The notes beneath the pieces were generated by a model. It saw only the letters and a program-made list of their open reading frames with translations, ran no database searches and was not told where the DNA came from. A stretch of DNA of 64,000 nucleotides from assembly GCF_018403745.1 (NCBI RefSeq), contig NZ_BOVP01000002.1, positions 158,784 through 222,783 on the forward strand, written 5' to 3'. Position 1 is the stretch's first letter; each line of letters begins with the position of its first letter. The position numbers were made by a program, and so were the translations under genes. Below, in pieces: positions 34,297 through 43,795 of the stretch. This DNA is from Lactococcus formosensis (GTDB taxonomy: Bacteria > Bacillota > Bacilli > Lactobacillales > Streptococcaceae).

Positions 34297-35860
34297 AATT
34301 TTTAAAATGCCTGATATCGGCGAAGGCATGCACGAAGGTGACATTGCTAACTGGCTTGTAAAAGTCGGAGATGTCGTTAAAGAAGACGATCCCGTAGCCG
34401 AAGTACAAAACGACAAATTGATGCAAGAAATCTTGTCTCCTTACTCTGGTACTGTAACAAAACTTTTCGTTGAAGCCGGAACCACTGTTGAGGTGGGTGC
34501 TCCGCTTATCGAATACGATGGAGATGGCTCAAGTGAAGCTGATACTGCTGAAGCGGCACCCGCTGCTTCTTCTGAAGCTCCTTCAGGTGAGGCTCAAATC
34601 TTTACCATGCCTGATATCGGTGAAGGTATGCACGAAGGTGACATCGCTAACTGGCTTGTAAAAGTTGGTGACGATGTCAAAGAAGACGATCCTGTGGCTG
34701 AAGTGCAAAACGACAAATTGATGCAAGAAATCTTGTCTCCTTACTCTGGTAAAGTTACAAAACTCTTTGTTGAAGCTGGAACAACTGTTGAAGTTGGCGC
34801 TCCACTTATCGAATATAACGGTAATGGTTCTACAGCCGCCCCTACTTCAGCTCCTCAAGCAGCTCCAACAGCAACTGCCGATGCAGCACCTGCTGCTCCA
34901 AAAACTGAAGGTGGTGCTACAACACGTACTACTGCAGACGGTCGCGTTCTTGCGATGCCATCTGTACGTCACTATGCGCGTGAACACGGTATTGATTTGA
35001 CTCAAGTCCAATCTACAGGACGTCACGGTCACACAACATTGGCAGATGTCAAAGCCTTTGCTTCTGGCGCCGCTGCTCCTGCGGAAGCTAAGCCAGCTCC
35101 TAAGGCTGATACAGCTAAACCTGCTGCTCCTAAACCAGCTCCAGCTCCTGTACAAGCAGCTGAAGGTGATCGTCGTGAGCCAATGACACCAACGCGTAAA
35201 GCTATCTCAAACGCGATGAGTACACAAAATGCAAATATCCCTGCGGTTACTAACTTTGACCAAGTGGAAGTCTCTAAACTTGTTGCTCACCGTAAAGAGT
35301 ACAAAGAAATTGCGGCTAAACAAGACGTTAAACTCACTTACCTTGCTTACGTGACTAAAGCCTTGGCTGCTACAGCTAAGAAATTCCCAGAAATTAACGC
35401 TTCTATCGATGGTACAGATATTGTTTACCACAACGATGTAAACATCGGTATCGCCGTAAATGCGCCAAGCGGACTTTATGTACCTGTGATTAAAAATGCT
35501 GATAAGAAATCAATCTTTACTATTGCTAAAGAAATTTCTGAACTTGCTGAAGCAGTACGTACAGGATCTATCAAGCCAGACCAAATGCGTGGCTCAACAA
35601 TCACAATCTCAAATATTGGTTCTGCCCGCGGTACTTGGTTCACACCAATCATCAATGGTTCTGACGTTATGATTCTCGGTCTTGGTTCAATCGTTAAAGA
35701 ACCTATCGTTAACGCTGAAGGCGAATTAGCTGTTGGTCAAAACATGAAGCTTTCTGTAAGCTATGACCATCGTCTCATCGATGGTATGCTCGGACAAGGT
35801 TCATTGAACTATCTTAAGAGTCTTTTGGCTGATCCAGCCTACATGCTCATGGAAGTTTAA
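34289..35860 (+). CDS. pdhC: Dihydrolipoamide acetyltransferase (E2), two lipoyl domains
   Basis: E2 forms the core of the complex and transfers the acetyl group to CoA. The 523-residue protein has two almost identical N-terminal lipoyl domains (about 1-76 and 105-180; lipoylated lysine in NDKLMQEI in both). Ala/Pro-rich linkers follow, then an E1/E3-binding domain ([15 protein letters not shown], about 226-262) and the catalytic domain ending in [14 protein letters not shown] (His in the DHR-like motif). The two lipoyl-coding stretches (about 34289-34516 and 34601-34828) are also highly similar in DNA. It overlaps pdhB by 8 bp. Confidence 0.97.
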   Translation: MTEIFKMPDIGEGMHEGDIANWLVKVGDVVKEDDPVAEVQNDKLMQEILSPYSGTVTKLFVEAGTTVEVGAPLIEYDGDGSSEADTAEAAPAASSEAPSGEAQIFTMPDIGEGMHEGDIANWLVKVGDDVKEDDPVAEVQNDKLMQEILSPYSGKVTKLFVEAGTTVEVGAPLIEYNGNGSTAAPTSAPQAAPTATADAAPAAPKTEGGATTRTTADGRVLAMPSVRHYAREHGIDLTQVQSTGRHGHTTLADVKAFASGAAAPAEAKPAPKADTAKPAAPKPAPAPVQAAEGDRREPMTPTRKAISNAMSTQNANIPAVTNFDQVEVSKLVAHRKEYKEIAAKQDVKLTYLAYVTKALAATAKKFPEINASIDGTDIVYHNDVNIGIAVNAPSGLYVPVIKNADKKSIFTIAKEISELAEAVRTGSIKPDQMRGSTITISNIGSARGTWFTPIINGSDVMILGLGSIVKEPIVNAEGELAVGQNMKLSVSYDHRLIDGMLGQGSLNYLKSLLADPAYMLMEV

Positions 35861-35883
35861 GAAGAAAAGAGGAAAGAATAATT

Positions 35884-37305
35884 ATGGTTGTTGGTGCACA
35901 AGCCACTGAAGTGGATACAGTTGTCATCGGATCAGGCCCTGGCGGTTACGTTGCGGCTATCCGTGCGGCTGAACTCGGTAAAAAAGTTGTTGTTATCGAA
36001 AAAGATAATGTCGGTGGGGTCTGCCTTAATATTGGTTGTATCCCTTCAAAAGCCTTGATTAACGTGGGTCACCACTATCAAGACGCCCTTAAGCAAGAAG
36101 CAGGAAAAAGCCCATTTGGTCTTTCTAACGGTGAAGTAAATCTTGACTGGACAGCTGCTCAAGCGTGGAAAGATGATAAAGTTGTTAAACAACTTACTGG
36201 CGGTATCGCAATGCTTCTTAAAAAGCATAAAATTGAGCTCATCAAAGGTACAGCTGAATTCCTTGATAATGAAACAATCAACGTAGAACAAGAAGACGGT
36301 TTCCAACTCTTGAACTTCCAAAACGCGATTATTGCGACAGGTTCACGTCCAATTGAAATCCCAAGCTTCCCTTACGGTGGACGCATTATTGACTCCACAG
36401 GTGCGCTTAACCTTAAGGAAATTCCTAAACACCTTATCATCGTTGGTGGTGGTGTTATCGGTTCTGAACTTGGTGGTGCTTACCGTATGTTAGGTTCTAA
36501 AATCACTATCGTTGAAGGATTAGACCACATCTTGAATGGTTTCGACAAAGAAATGTCAGATATCATTGCTAACCGTGTAAAAACTGCTGGTTCAGAAATC
36601 TTCACTTCTGCTATGGCAAAATCTGCGACTCAAACAGATACAGATGTTACTTTAACTTTCGAAGTAGATGGTAAAGAACAAACAGTTACTGGTGACTACT
36701 TGCTCGTATCAGTAGGTCGTCGTCCAAACACAGATATGTTAGGTCTTAACAATACTGACGTTAAGTTGACAGATCGTGGCCTTATCGAAGTCGACGATTC
36801 GTTCCAAACCTCTGTACCACACATTTATGCTATCGGTGACGTTGTTCCTGGACCAATGCTCGCACACAAAGCATCATTCCAAGCGAAGATTGCTGCTGCT
36901 GCCATTGCGGGCGGAGAAGACGCTGTTGACTTGCATATCGCTCTTCCTGCTGTTGCTTATACAACAACAGAGTTAGCTACTGTAGGTGAAACACCTGAAT
37001 CTGTAAAAGATCGTATGGATCAAGTTAAAATCAGCAAATTCCCATTTGCAGCTAACGGTCGTGCTATCTCAATGGACGATACAACAGGTTTCATCCGTTT
37101 GATCACAGAGAACAAGGAAGGTGCCGTTATTGGTGCACAAATCGTTGGTCCTGGAGCTTCTGACTTGATTTCAGGCCTTGCTCTTGCAATCGAAAACGGT
37201 TTGACTTCAAAAGATATTTCATTGACTATCCAGCCTCACCCAACACTTGGTGAAGCAATCATGGATACAGCTGAAATCGCTGATGGATTACCTATCCACG
37301 TTTAA
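35884..37305 (+). CDS. pdhD: Dihydrolipoamide dehydrogenase (E3)
   Basis: E3 reoxidises dihydrolipoamide with FAD and NAD+. The 473-residue protein shows FAD-binding GSGPGGYVAAIRAAELG, the redox-active disulfide in GGVCLNIGCIPSKA (about 47-60), NAD-binding VGGGVIGSELGGAYRMLG, and the C-terminal catalytic His-Glu in QPHPTLGEAIMDTA. It has no N-terminal lipoyl domain. The ribosome site is AGAGGAAAG. Last gene of the lplA-pdh unit. Confidence 0.97.
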   Translation: MVVGAQATEVDTVVIGSGPGGYVAAIRAAELGKKVVVIEKDNVGGVCLNIGCIPSKALINVGHHYQDALKQEAGKSPFGLSNGEVNLDWTAAQAWKDDKVVKQLTGGIAMLLKKHKIELIKGTAEFLDNETINVEQEDGFQLLNFQNAIIATGSRPIEIPSFPYGGRIIDSTGALNLKEIPKHLIIVGGGVIGSELGGAYRMLGSKITIVEGLDHILNGFDKEMSDIIANRVKTAGSEIFTSAMAKSATQTDTDVTLTFEVDGKEQTVTGDYLLVSVGRRPNTDMLGLNNTDVKLTDRGLIEVDDSFQTSVPHIYAIGDVVPGPMLAHKASFQAKIAAAAIAGGEDAVDLHIALPAVAYTTTELATVGETPESVKDRMDQVKISKFPFAANGRAISMDDTTGFIRLITENKEGAVIGAQIVGPGASDLISGLALAIENGLTSKDISLTIQPHPTLGEAIMDTAEIADGLPIHV

Positions 37306-37309
37306 AAGA

Positions 37310-37341
37310 ATAAAAAAAGCATTCATCTGAATGCTTTTTTT
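37310..37341. terminator. Bidirectional terminator between pdhD and recO
   Basis: Stem AAAAAGCATTCA/TGAATGCTTTTT with a short TC loop, between convergent genes. Confidence 0.9.
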
Positions 37342-38098
37342 ATTCTTTCATTATGTCGGCCCAATCTTTCATTCCATCTAAAAACTTCTTTGATTTCAAA
37401 TGAATACCGACATACTCATCGTAGATACCATCAATAAATAAACGTATCTTTTCTTTCATCTCTCTTTTAACAGATATTTTTTCGAGTTGATCTAAAGATA
37501 TTTCCTGAAAGAGATTGATCAAATAAAGAACGTTTGGATCCAGATGTAAGCGACGCATATCTTCATCAAAATGTTGCTTACAAAGACAGGCATTGAATTT
37601 ATAGGAATAGTCAAAAGGACCTTGCTTACTATGGCAAAACGCACACTCAGCACAATTCAGACTGACACCAAAACGACTTAAGACCTGTAATTCAAAAATA
37701 TTGGTAACAATTTCTTTATCGAAACCCTCATCAAGCAAATCCAAACACTTAATTAGAAAAGCGTAGAGAGAAGGATCATACTGATTATCAGGTATAGCTG
37801 CATCAGCCAGACTAATGATATAAGAAGCATGAGCATTGAGAAAGATATCCTCGCTGATATGCTTGTAAGTAATAGTATCACTCACATCATCCACAAAAGA
37901 AAAGCCTTCATCATTGATTGTTCCCATCAAACTTGCACTTGTAAAGTTTTGTAAGCTGCTGGCATATTTAGAGCGTGCAAAATTTTTAACAAAAAACATG
38001 CGTTTACCAAAAGACTCGGTAAAAATCTTGACCAACTTATCCTTTTCACGATAATTTTTAGTATACAGGACGAGCCCGCGGGTTTCAACACTCTTCAT
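37340..38098 (-). CDS. recO: DNA repair protein RecO
   Basis: RecO loads RecA with RecF and RecR and anneals single strands. The 252-residue protein has an N-terminal OB fold (TRGLVLYTKNYREKDKLVKIFTE, split over residues 5-28), helical domain and a Cys-rich zinc site (NCAECAF then ACLCKQHF, about 160-200). The ATG at 38098 is chosen from the family N-terminus. The longer in-frame TTG at 38134 is the -35 TTGACA of its promoter, so it cannot be the start if that promoter is used. The -10 ends six bases before the ATG and no Shine-Dalgarno is visible, so the mRNA is probably leaderless. Confidence 0.94.
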   Translation of the reverse strand: MKSVETRGLVLYTKNYREKDKLVKIFTESFGKRMFFVKNFARSKYASSLQNFTSASLMGTINDEGFSFVDDVSDTITYKHISEDIFLNAHASYIISLADAAIPDNQYDPSLYAFLIKCLDLLDEGFDKEIVTNIFELQVLSRFGVSLNCAECAFCHSKQGPFDYSYKFNACLCKQHFDEDMRRLHLDPNVLYLINLFQEISLDQLEKISVKREMKEKIRLFIDGIYDEYVGIHLKSKKFLDGMKDWADIMKE

Positions 38099-38104
38099 TC
38101 TTAT

Positions 38105-38134
38105 ATTGTAAAGGCAGAGGTCTATCTTTGTCAA
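38105..38134 (-). promoter_or_regulatory. recO promoter, leaderless type
   Basis: Minus-strand -35 TTGACA (38129-38134), 18-bp spacer, -10 TACAAT (38105-38110), then six bases to the recO ATG. Confidence 0.65.
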
Positions 38135-38243
38135 GAGACTTATCCTATTGCACCTACAGCTAAGGCTGTTACACAGATAAGAAAGATAATGTTACTATTA
38201 TTAAAATGGCTTCAACATCCTTTATCATCTTAATTCGATATAA

Positions 38244-38274
38244 AAACAGTCTCATACTAAAGATGAGACTGTTT
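38244..38274 (-). terminator. tRNA-Lys terminator
   Basis: Minus-strand stem ACAGTCTCAT/ATGAGACTGT with a seven-base loop and TTTTTA. Confidence 0.85.
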
Positions 38275-38283
38275 ACTTTATAG

Positions 38284-38356
38284 TGCCCCCTGCAGGGCTC
38301 GAACCTGCGACCCATAGATTAAGAGTCTACTGCTCTACCAACTGAGCTAAGGAGGC
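38284..38356 (-). tRNA. tRNA-Lys (anticodon CTT)
   Basis: Cloverleaf with acceptor GCCTCCT/AGGGGGC, D-arm GCTCAGTTGGTAGAGC, anticodon loop CTCTTAA (anticodon CTT, reads AAG) and T-loop TTCGAGC. 73 nt; discriminator A. CCA is not encoded. Confidence 0.95.
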
Positions 38357-38383
38357 TATTCACATGTAATAACTTACTTTATT

Positions 38384-38411
38384 AGTATAGCACTTTCAGG
38401 CAAAAATGCAA
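38384..38411 (-). promoter_or_regulatory. tRNA-Lys promoter
   Basis: Minus-strand -35 TTGCAT (38406-38411), 16-bp spacer, -10 TATACT (38384-38389). Confidence 0.65.
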
Positions 38412-38600
38412 GAATTTTTGTATTTATTTCATCCAATCCTAAAAGCTCCATATAAGCTTATTTTAGCCTTTCTTTTACACCATAATAAAAAAGGACATAA
38501 AACTTTTATAAAAGCCTCAAACAGCGTTTTGTAGCCTTTTAAGGCAATAAATAACAATACCACGAAAATAATTTAGTTATAAGCAAATATTTACAAATAC

Positions 38601-38799
38601 AAAAAAACACTGATTGAATGCCGTATGCTTACTCCAGTATTGAACCCGCCAAGAAGCCAGGTGGGTGTTCTCGCTTCAGATCAGCTGCTCTTACTTTATT
38701 CAGAGTCTTAACGCTATCGAATGTCTCTTGAACCCCTATGCAATACAAATATAGTCGGTCAAAAATTTGAGTAAACTCGCACATTCCAGTGCTTTTCTA
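38601..38799 (-). ncRNA. ssrS: 6S RNA-like non-coding RNA
   Basis: A ~199-nt transcription unit: promoter TTGAAA-17 bp-TAGTAT upstream, and a T run at the end. The predicted RNA closes on itself. CACTG-GAATG (at 38782-38791) pairs with CATTC-AAT-CAGTG (38608-38620), then TGC/GCA and TTACTC/GAGTAA, then TTGACC/GGTTCAA. A hairpin CTAT...ATAG follows in the central part. A rod closed end-to-end with an open centre, about 200 nt, matches 6S RNA, which binds the housekeeping RNA polymerase. It has no reading frame. The class is inferred from architecture, not from a database search. Confidence 0.55.
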
Positions 38800-38806
38800 T
38801 ATACAT

Positions 38807-38835
38807 ATACTAACATGTTCCTAACTCTTTTTCAA
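38807..38835 (-). promoter_or_regulatory. Promoter of the 6S-like RNA
   Basis: Minus-strand -35 TTGAAA (38830-38835), 17-bp spacer, -10 TAGTAT (38807-38812). The -35 overlaps the loop of an 11-bp hairpin, CTAACTCTTTT/AAAAGAGTTAG. Confidence 0.55.
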
Positions 38836-38904
38836 GTAAAAGAGTTAGCGGTTTCATCATTAGTCTATAAAATAAAAAAAGACAACCCTTAGATTGTCTT
38901 GGGA

Positions 38905-38978
38905 CTGCGGATGTCAGACTCGAACTGACGACATCATGATTAACAGTCATGCGCTACTACCAACTGAGCTAATCCGCA
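38905..38978 (-). tRNA. tRNA-Asn (anticodon GTT)
   Basis: Acceptor TGCGGAT/ATCCGCA, anticodon loop CTGTTAA, T-loop TTCGAGT; 74 nt, discriminator G. It follows the 5S rRNA gene, a common order at the ends of rRNA operons. Confidence 0.94.
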
Positions 38979-38982
38979 ATAC

Positions 38983-39096
38983 TTGGCATCTACCTTATCT
39001 CACAGGGGGCAACCCCCAACTACTTCCGGCGTTATAGGACTTAACTTCTGTGTTCGACATGGGAACAGGTGTATCTCCTATGCAATGAATACCAAA
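38983..39096 (-). rRNA. rrf: 5S ribosomal RNA (isolated copy)
   Basis: The minus strand carries the 5S core: AGGAGATACACCTGTTCCCA (in part), TCGAACACAGAAGTTAAG, CGCCGGAAGTAGTTGGGGG and GTGAGATAAGG. Ends TTGGTA/TGCCAA form helix I. No 16S or 23S gene lies upstream; it is embedded between tRNA-Ile and tRNA-Asn. End positions are accurate to a few bases. Confidence 0.93.
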
Positions 39097-39098
39097 TA

Positions 39099-39172
39099 TG
39101 GGAACACGAGGATTTGAACCTCGGACCCCTGCGTTATCAACACAGTGCTCTAACCAACTGAGCTATGCTCCC
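39099..39172 (-). tRNA. tRNA-Ile (anticodon GAT)
   Basis: Acceptor GGGAGCA/TGTTCCC (one G-U pair), anticodon loop TTGATAA, T-loop TTCAAAT; 74 nt, discriminator A. Only a few bases separate it from the 5S gene. Confidence 0.94.
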
Positions 39173-39212
39173 TCATATTTGAAAACGTTTTTCATATCTT
39201 TATGAAAAACAA

Positions 39213-39283
39213 AGCGGGTGATGAGAATCGAACTCACAACATCAGCTTGGAAGGCTGAGGTTTTACCACTAAACTACACCCGC
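39213..39283 (-). tRNA. tRNA-Gly (anticodon TCC)
   Basis: Acceptor GCGGGTG/CACCCGC, anticodon loop CTTCCAA, T-loop TTCGATT; 71 nt, discriminator T. Confidence 0.94.
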
Positions 39284-39286
39284 AAA

Positions 39287-39359
39287 TGGCGCGAGACGGA
39301 ATCGAACCGCCGACACATGGAGCTTCAATCCATTGCTCTACCAACTGAGCTACCGAGCC
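39287..39359 (-). tRNA. tRNA-Phe (anticodon GAA)
   Basis: Anticodon loop TTGAAGC, T-loop TTCGATT; 73 nt, discriminator A. The acceptor 5' strand GGCTCGG faces TCGCGCC, which leaves a T4-C69 mismatch and a G7-T66 wobble in an otherwise normal cloverleaf. Confidence 0.92.
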
Positions 39360-39381
39360 AAAAATGTAATTCAACAATTAA

Positions 39382-39455
<74 letters not shown>

Positions 39456-39464
39456 ATAATAAAA

Positions 39465-39554
39465 AGGAGGATGTGGGATTCGAACCCACGCACGGTTTTA
39501 CCCGCCTGACGGTTTTCAAGACCGTTCCCTTCAGCCGGACTTGGGTAATCCTCC
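39465..39554 (-). tRNA. tRNA-Ser (anticodon TGA)
   Basis: Acceptor GGAGGAT/ATCCTCC, anticodon loop CTTGAAA, long variable arm (class II); 90 nt. The base after the acceptor stem is T rather than the G usual for tRNA-Ser. Confidence 0.94.
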
Positions 39555-39559
39555 AAAAA

Positions 39560-39631
39560 TAGTCCGTACGGGATTCGAACCCGTGTTACCGCCGTGAAAA
39601 GGCGGTGTCTTAACCCCTTGACCAACGGACC
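39560..39631 (-). tRNA. tRNA-Glu (anticodon TTC)
   Basis: Acceptor GGTCCGT/ACGGACT, anticodon loop TTTTCAC, T-loop TTCGAAT; 72 nt, discriminator A. First gene of the cluster after its promoter. Confidence 0.94.
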
Positions 39632-39670
39632 ATCTTATTATTGCGCTGCCCTCTCGAACAGTACTTTTCT

Positions 39671-39698
39671 ATTATACACTAATTTAGAAATATGTCAA
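39671..39698 (-). promoter_or_regulatory. Promoter of the tRNA/5S cluster
   Basis: Minus-strand consensus -35 TTGACA (39693-39698), 16-bp spacer, consensus -10 TATAAT (39671-39676), about 40 bp before tRNA-Glu. The leader has GTTCGAGAGGGCAGCGC, similar to the leader after the promoter at the right end of the window. Confidence 0.8.
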
Positions 39699-39844
39699 GA
39701 ATAAGCTGTCGTTTTTTCAAAAAAATTTCTTTTAAATTCGTGTTTAGATAGAACCTGTTAAGTGACAACTATATTAGTATACCATATTTTTCATTTTTGT
39801 CAAAGAAAAACTCGAATATTCAGTTTAAAAATATCCGAGTTTAG

Positions 39845-39872
39845 AAAAAACAGTCTTATTCGACTGTTTTTT
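39845..39872 (-). terminator. ftsH terminator overlapping the stop codon
   Basis: Stem AAAAAACAGTC/GACTGTTTTTT; the ftsH stop TAA (39856-39858) is in the 6-base loop. Confidence 0.85.
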
Positions 39873-41901
39873 CTTCTTTATTCTCATTAGCTGCTTCTTC
39901 TTGAGCTTTATTTGCATCTTCAAGGACTTCCTCAAAAGATTTTGCTTCTACAGGCTCATTTTCGTGTTCGATAACATCATCTGGCATTTTTCCTGTCTTA
40001 TAAAGAGACATGATTTGTTTAGCATCCAATGTTTCGTATTTAAGAAGGGCAAGTGCAATAGCTTTATGTTGTTCACGGTGAGCTTCGATAATCTCAACAG
40101 CTTTATCGTAAGCTTCTTTCGTGATTGCACGAATTTCTTCATCAATAGCTTGTGCTGTAGCTTCTGAATAAGTTTTTGTTTGTCCGTAGTCACGACCGAT
40201 AAATACAGCTTGACTGCCTTCGTAACTGATAGTACCCAGTCTTTCAGACATACCATATTGAGTAACCATGCCACGCGCAATACGTGTTGCTTGTTCAAAG
40301 TCATTTGAAGCACCAGTAGTGATAGCGTTAAAGATGATTTGTTCAGCTGCACGACCACCCATAAGACCTGCAAGGTTTTCTTGCATATCTTCTTTTGAAA
40401 GGAGGAATTGATCTTCCTTAGGAAGAGCAATCATGTATCCACCAGCGCGGCCACGAGGAACAATAGTAACTTTATGGACAGTATTAGCATTTGAAAGCAC
40501 TAAACCAACAATAGTATGTCCTGCTTCATGGTAAGCCACCATTTCGCGTTCACGCTCAGAGATTTTCTTATCTTTCTTAGCTGGTCCTGCAATAACACGG
40601 TCTTGTGCTTCATCAATATCTGAGGCATCGATAACTTTTTTATCACGACGAGCAGCCACGAGAGCAGCTTCATTGAGGACATTTTCAAGATCAGCTCCAA
40701 CAAAACCAGGGGTTTGTTGAGCAACAACTTTAAGGTCAACACTTGAATCAAGCGGTTTATTTTTCGCATGAACGCGGAGTACAGCTTCACGTCCTTTAAC
40801 GTCAGGAGCGCCAACAAGTACTTTACGGTCGAAACGTCCTGGACGTAACAAGGCTGGATCCAGAACGTCTGAACGGTTTGTCGCTGCAATAACAATAACA
40901 GAGTTATCATTATCTTGGAAACCATCCATCTCAACCAAGAGCTGGTTAAGCGTTTGTTCTCGTTCGTCATTACCACCGCCAAGACCAGCGCCACGTTGAC
41001 GACCAACAGCATCAATCTCATCAATAAAAATGATTGAAGGTGCTGTCTTCTTCGCATTTTCAAAAAGGTCACGTACACGGCTAGCACCGACACCGACGAA
41101 CATTTCGACAAAGTCGGAACCTGAAATAGAATAGAATGGTACGCCAGCTTCACCGGCAACAGCTTTTGCAAGTAAAGTTTTACCTGTACCTGGAGGGCCC
41201 TCTAAAAGGACACCCGCAGGGATACGTGCACCTAGATCATGATATTTCTTAGGATTTTTGAGGAAATCAACAACTTCGACAAGTTCTTGTTTTTCTTCTT
41301 CTGATCCTGCAACGTCTGCAAAACGAACTTTTGAAGTTTTAGCATCTTGTTGTTTAGCTCGTGATTTACCAAAGCTCATTGGGTTGCCGGCACCACCGCC
41401 GCCACGTGAGCCCATTCCACCCATCATCAACCAGAAGAAGCCAACCATAAGAAGCATTGGTAAGATGTATGAAAGGATTTGAATCCACATGCCGCTTGTT
41501 GAAGCTGGAACGACACTCACTTGGATTCCTTTTTCCTCTGCTGCTGTTTGGACACCTTTAATAACACTATCTGTAGGGATAATAAGTGATTGGAAATTTG
41601 TTACTTTAGAATTGTTGCCTGGTAAAAATGGAAGGTTATTGTTACCTTCTACAGGTTTAGGATCCTTGTATTCGCCAGAAACTGTAAACAGACTATCACT
41701 AGGCTGCATTTTCAGTGATTTAATATTGCCATCTTTAATGTCACTCATCAATGTAGAATAGCTGATTTTATCAACGTTGGATTGATTGCCACTAAAGAAA
41801 GCATTAATACCGAAAACAATGACGATTACAAGCAAGACCCAACCTAGAGTGCTTTTAATAAAGCCTCCGTTTTTGTTGTTGTTAGGATTTGGATTGTTCA
41901 T
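39856..41901 (-). CDS. ftsH: ATP-dependent zinc metalloprotease FtsH
   Basis: FtsH is a membrane-anchored AAA+ protease that degrades membrane and regulatory proteins. The 681-residue protein has two membrane helices flanking an extracytoplasmic domain (about 12-32 and 135-160), Walker A GPPGTGKT (about 228-235), Walker [12 protein letters not shown], the second region of homology and the zinc site HEAGH (about 450-454). The C-terminus is Glu/Lys-rich. It follows hpt after 111 bp and has its own terminator. The ribosome site is weak (AGAAG or AAGG). Confidence 0.97.
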   Translation of the reverse strand: MNNPNPNNNKNGGFIKSTLGWVLLVIVIVFGINAFFSGNQSNVDKISYSTLMSDIKDGNIKSLKMQPSDSLFTVSGEYKDPKPVEGNNNLPFLPGNNSKVTNFQSLIIPTDSVIKGVQTAAEEKGIQVSVVPASTSGMWIQILSYILPMLLMVGFFWLMMGGMGSRGGGGAGNPMSFGKSRAKQQDAKTSKVRFADVAGSEEEKQELVEVVDFLKNPKKYHDLGARIPAGVLLEGPPGTGKTLLAKAVAGEAGVPFYSISGSDFVEMFVGVGASRVRDLFENAKKTAPSIIFIDEIDAVGRQRGAGLGGGNDEREQTLNQLLVEMDGFQDNDNSVIVIAATNRSDVLDPALLRPGRFDRKVLVGAPDVKGREAVLRVHAKNKPLDSSVDLKVVAQQTPGFVGADLENVLNEAALVAARRDKKVIDASDIDEAQDRVIAGPAKKDKKISEREREMVAYHEAGHTIVGLVLSNANTVHKVTIVPRGRAGGYMIALPKEDQFLLSKEDMQENLAGLMGGRAAEQIIFNAITTGASNDFEQATRIARGMVTQYGMSERLGTISYEGSQAVFIGRDYGQTKTYSEATAQAIDEEIRAITKEAYDKAVEIIEAHREQHKAIALALLKYETLDAKQIMSLYKTGKMPDDVIEHENEPVEAKSFEEVLEDANKAQEEAANENKEEKTVE

Positions 41902-42012
41902 ATTTTCTTCTTTGCCTTTTATTTTTTTATCTCTTAGTTATAGCATACTTACGTATCTTTTGCTATTAGTAAGCCCTATCATGAGCAATTTTCATACTTT
42001 GGTATGATTTTC

Positions 42013-42552
42013 TTATTTGTTATAGACTTCTTCTTTCAATACACCAACGTATGGGAGGTTACGATAATGGTTATCAAAGTCAAGACCGAAACCGACAACA
42101 AATTCATTAGGAATAGTAAATCCAGTATAATCTGCATCAATTTCAACAACACGTCCTTCTGGTTTATCCAAAAGCGTTACAATTTTAACTGTTGCGCCAC
42201 GGTGTTCAAGAAGCTCTTTCAGATATTTCAAAGTACGACCAGTATCGATGATATCTTCAACAATAATAATTTCTCGTCCTGTTACAGGAGTTGCTACATC
42301 AAGAAGCAATTTTACTTCGCCTGAAGACTCTGTTCCACCATGATAGCTTGAAACAGTCATGAAATCCATTTCCAATTGGATATCCATACGTTTAACTAAC
42401 TCCGCAAGGAAGGGAACTGAGCCACGTAAAATACCCAGAAGTAATGGATTTTTGTCTTTATATTCATCAGCAAGAATTTTTCCAAGTTCAATCGTTTTAG
42501 TCTGGATTTCTTCTTCTGAAATGAGTACTTTTTTTATGTCTTTTTCAAGCAT
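42013..42552 (-). CDS. hpt: Hypoxanthine-guanine phosphoribosyltransferase
   Basis: Hpt salvages hypoxanthine and guanine with PRPP. The 179-residue protein has the PRPP-binding motif [16 protein letters not shown] (about 96-111) and [13 protein letters not shown]. The ATG (42552) has GAGAGG nine bases upstream; the earlier in-frame TTG is unlikely. It overlaps the end of tilS by 8 bp (ATGCTTGA). The tilS-hpt-ftsH order is conserved in Firmicutes. Confidence 0.96.
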   Translation of the reverse strand: MLEKDIKKVLISEEEIQTKTIELGKILADEYKDKNPLLLGILRGSVPFLAELVKRMDIQLEMDFMTVSSYHGGTESSGEVKLLLDVATPVTGREIIIVEDIIDTGRTLKYLKELLEHRGATVKIVTLLDKPEGRVVEIDADYTGFTIPNEFVVGFGLDFDNHYRNLPYVGVLKEEVYNK

Positions 42553-43795
42553 TATCAATATCCTCTCTTATAGTGGGCTTAACCCACAGCGTCCTTTTCA
42601 TTTTATCATTTTTAAGGGCTTTACTCAAATCTGAAACAGTTAGATCAGTGATGGCATAGATATCTTTCTCAACTAAAATTAAAAGATTTTCCCGTTTTTC
42701 TAGCGGAACATGTTGCTCAATAAAAAATTTCCGCAATTTCTTATGATGTCCATTAATTAAAATATAATCTCCTGGCTGTCGCTGCCTTATTTCAATTTCA
42801 CCTGCCATCGGAAGATCAACACGCATAAAACTTGCATCTTCCGGATCCTCCTTCTTTATTTCGAGTTCTTTTTGAGGTATAGGCTTATTTGGAACAATCA
42901 TGAAATGCTTATCGTTTTTCACAAAACAATAGTCACCTGACAACTCCGAACGATATTGCTGCGGACGCTCAATAATCCATAAAAGTTCCGAAAATTTTGC
43001 TTTGGAAACTTGCAGGTCAGGAAATTTTTCTAGATAATCTTGGAGGATAAAATGTTGCAAGGCCCTGGATTGCCTGAGGAAGATTTTGAGACTGATTTCG
43101 TCCTTAATAATTTCTAACTCTGCTATCTTATCTTTAATAACTGAAAAAGCCAAGTTAATTTCTTCCGACATATCTATAATAGCCTCTGAAAACCTAGGGT
43201 TTTCCTGTGTGAGAGCCGGTATATATCGATTACGTACACGATTACGTAAGTAGTCCGTTCCTGCATTTGTCACATCCTCAAAATATTCTTCCGCATCAAA
43301 ATCTGCTTTATTAAAAAGTAGTAGAGGACGAATTAATTCACCAGGGCCAAAAGACTGACGTTCAGGGATTCCTGTCAAATGGCGTAAACGCCGACCTGTT
43401 ATTTCACGCATAAGAACTGTTTCAACTTGATCTCCCTTATGATGAGCTGTAACTAAAGCGGTACACTTTTTGTTTGTCATGACTTCTCTAAAAAAATCAT
43501 AACGCATACGTCTGCCATCCTCTTCGCTGAATTTCTCACCTGCATAATGAGCAACTTCAAACTCAATATGCAATGTTGCCATTTTCTGCTTAAGTTGCTC
43601 TTCTTCCCAATTTGCCACATCACGTAAACCATAGTTTACATGAGCTGCAAACAGTTCAATCTCAAGCTCCTCTCGATAAGTGTAAAGCCAATTGAAGAGC
43701 GTCATTGAGTCTTTTCCACCTGATAAGGCAACTAAAACTCGTTTATGGTATTTAAAGAATTCCTTTTGCTGAACCAATTTTAAAAATCTATTCAT
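42545..43795 (-). CDS. tilS: tRNA(Ile)-lysidine synthase
   Basis: TilS converts C34 of tRNA-Ile(CAT) to lysidine so that it reads AUA. The 416-residue protein has the PP-loop [15 protein letters not shown] (about 22-36) and the C-terminal TilS substrate-binding domain (about 330-410; [22 protein letters not shown] in parts). It overlaps the preceding serine hydrolase gene by ATGA and uses GAGGTG as ribosome site. Confidence 0.95.
   Translation of the reverse strand: MNRFLKLVQQKEFFKYHKRVLVALSGGKDSMTLFNWLYTYREELEIELFAAHVNYGLRDVANWEEEQLKQKMATLHIEFEVAHYAGEKFSEEDGRRMRYDFFREVMTNKKCTALVTAHHKGDQVETVLMREITGRRLRHLTGIPERQSFGPGELIRPLLLFNKADFDAEEYFEDVTNAGTDYLRNRVRNRYIPALTQENPRFSEAIIDMSEEINLAFSVIKDKIAELEIIKDEISLKIFLRQSRALQHFILQDYLEKFPDLQVSKAKFSELLWIIERPQQYRSELSGDYCFVKNDKHFMIVPNKPIPQKELEIKKEDPEDASFMRVDLPMAGEIEIRQRQPGDYILINGHHKKLRKFFIEQHVPLEKRENLLILVEKDIYAITDLTVSDLSKALKNDKMKRTLWVKPTIREDIDNA

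Noticed and set aside
38500..38545. GCCTTTTAAGGC palindrome and nearby short repeats between tRNA-Lys and the 6S-like RNA
   Set aside because: No T run, promoter or attachment-site structure, and no integrase nearby.
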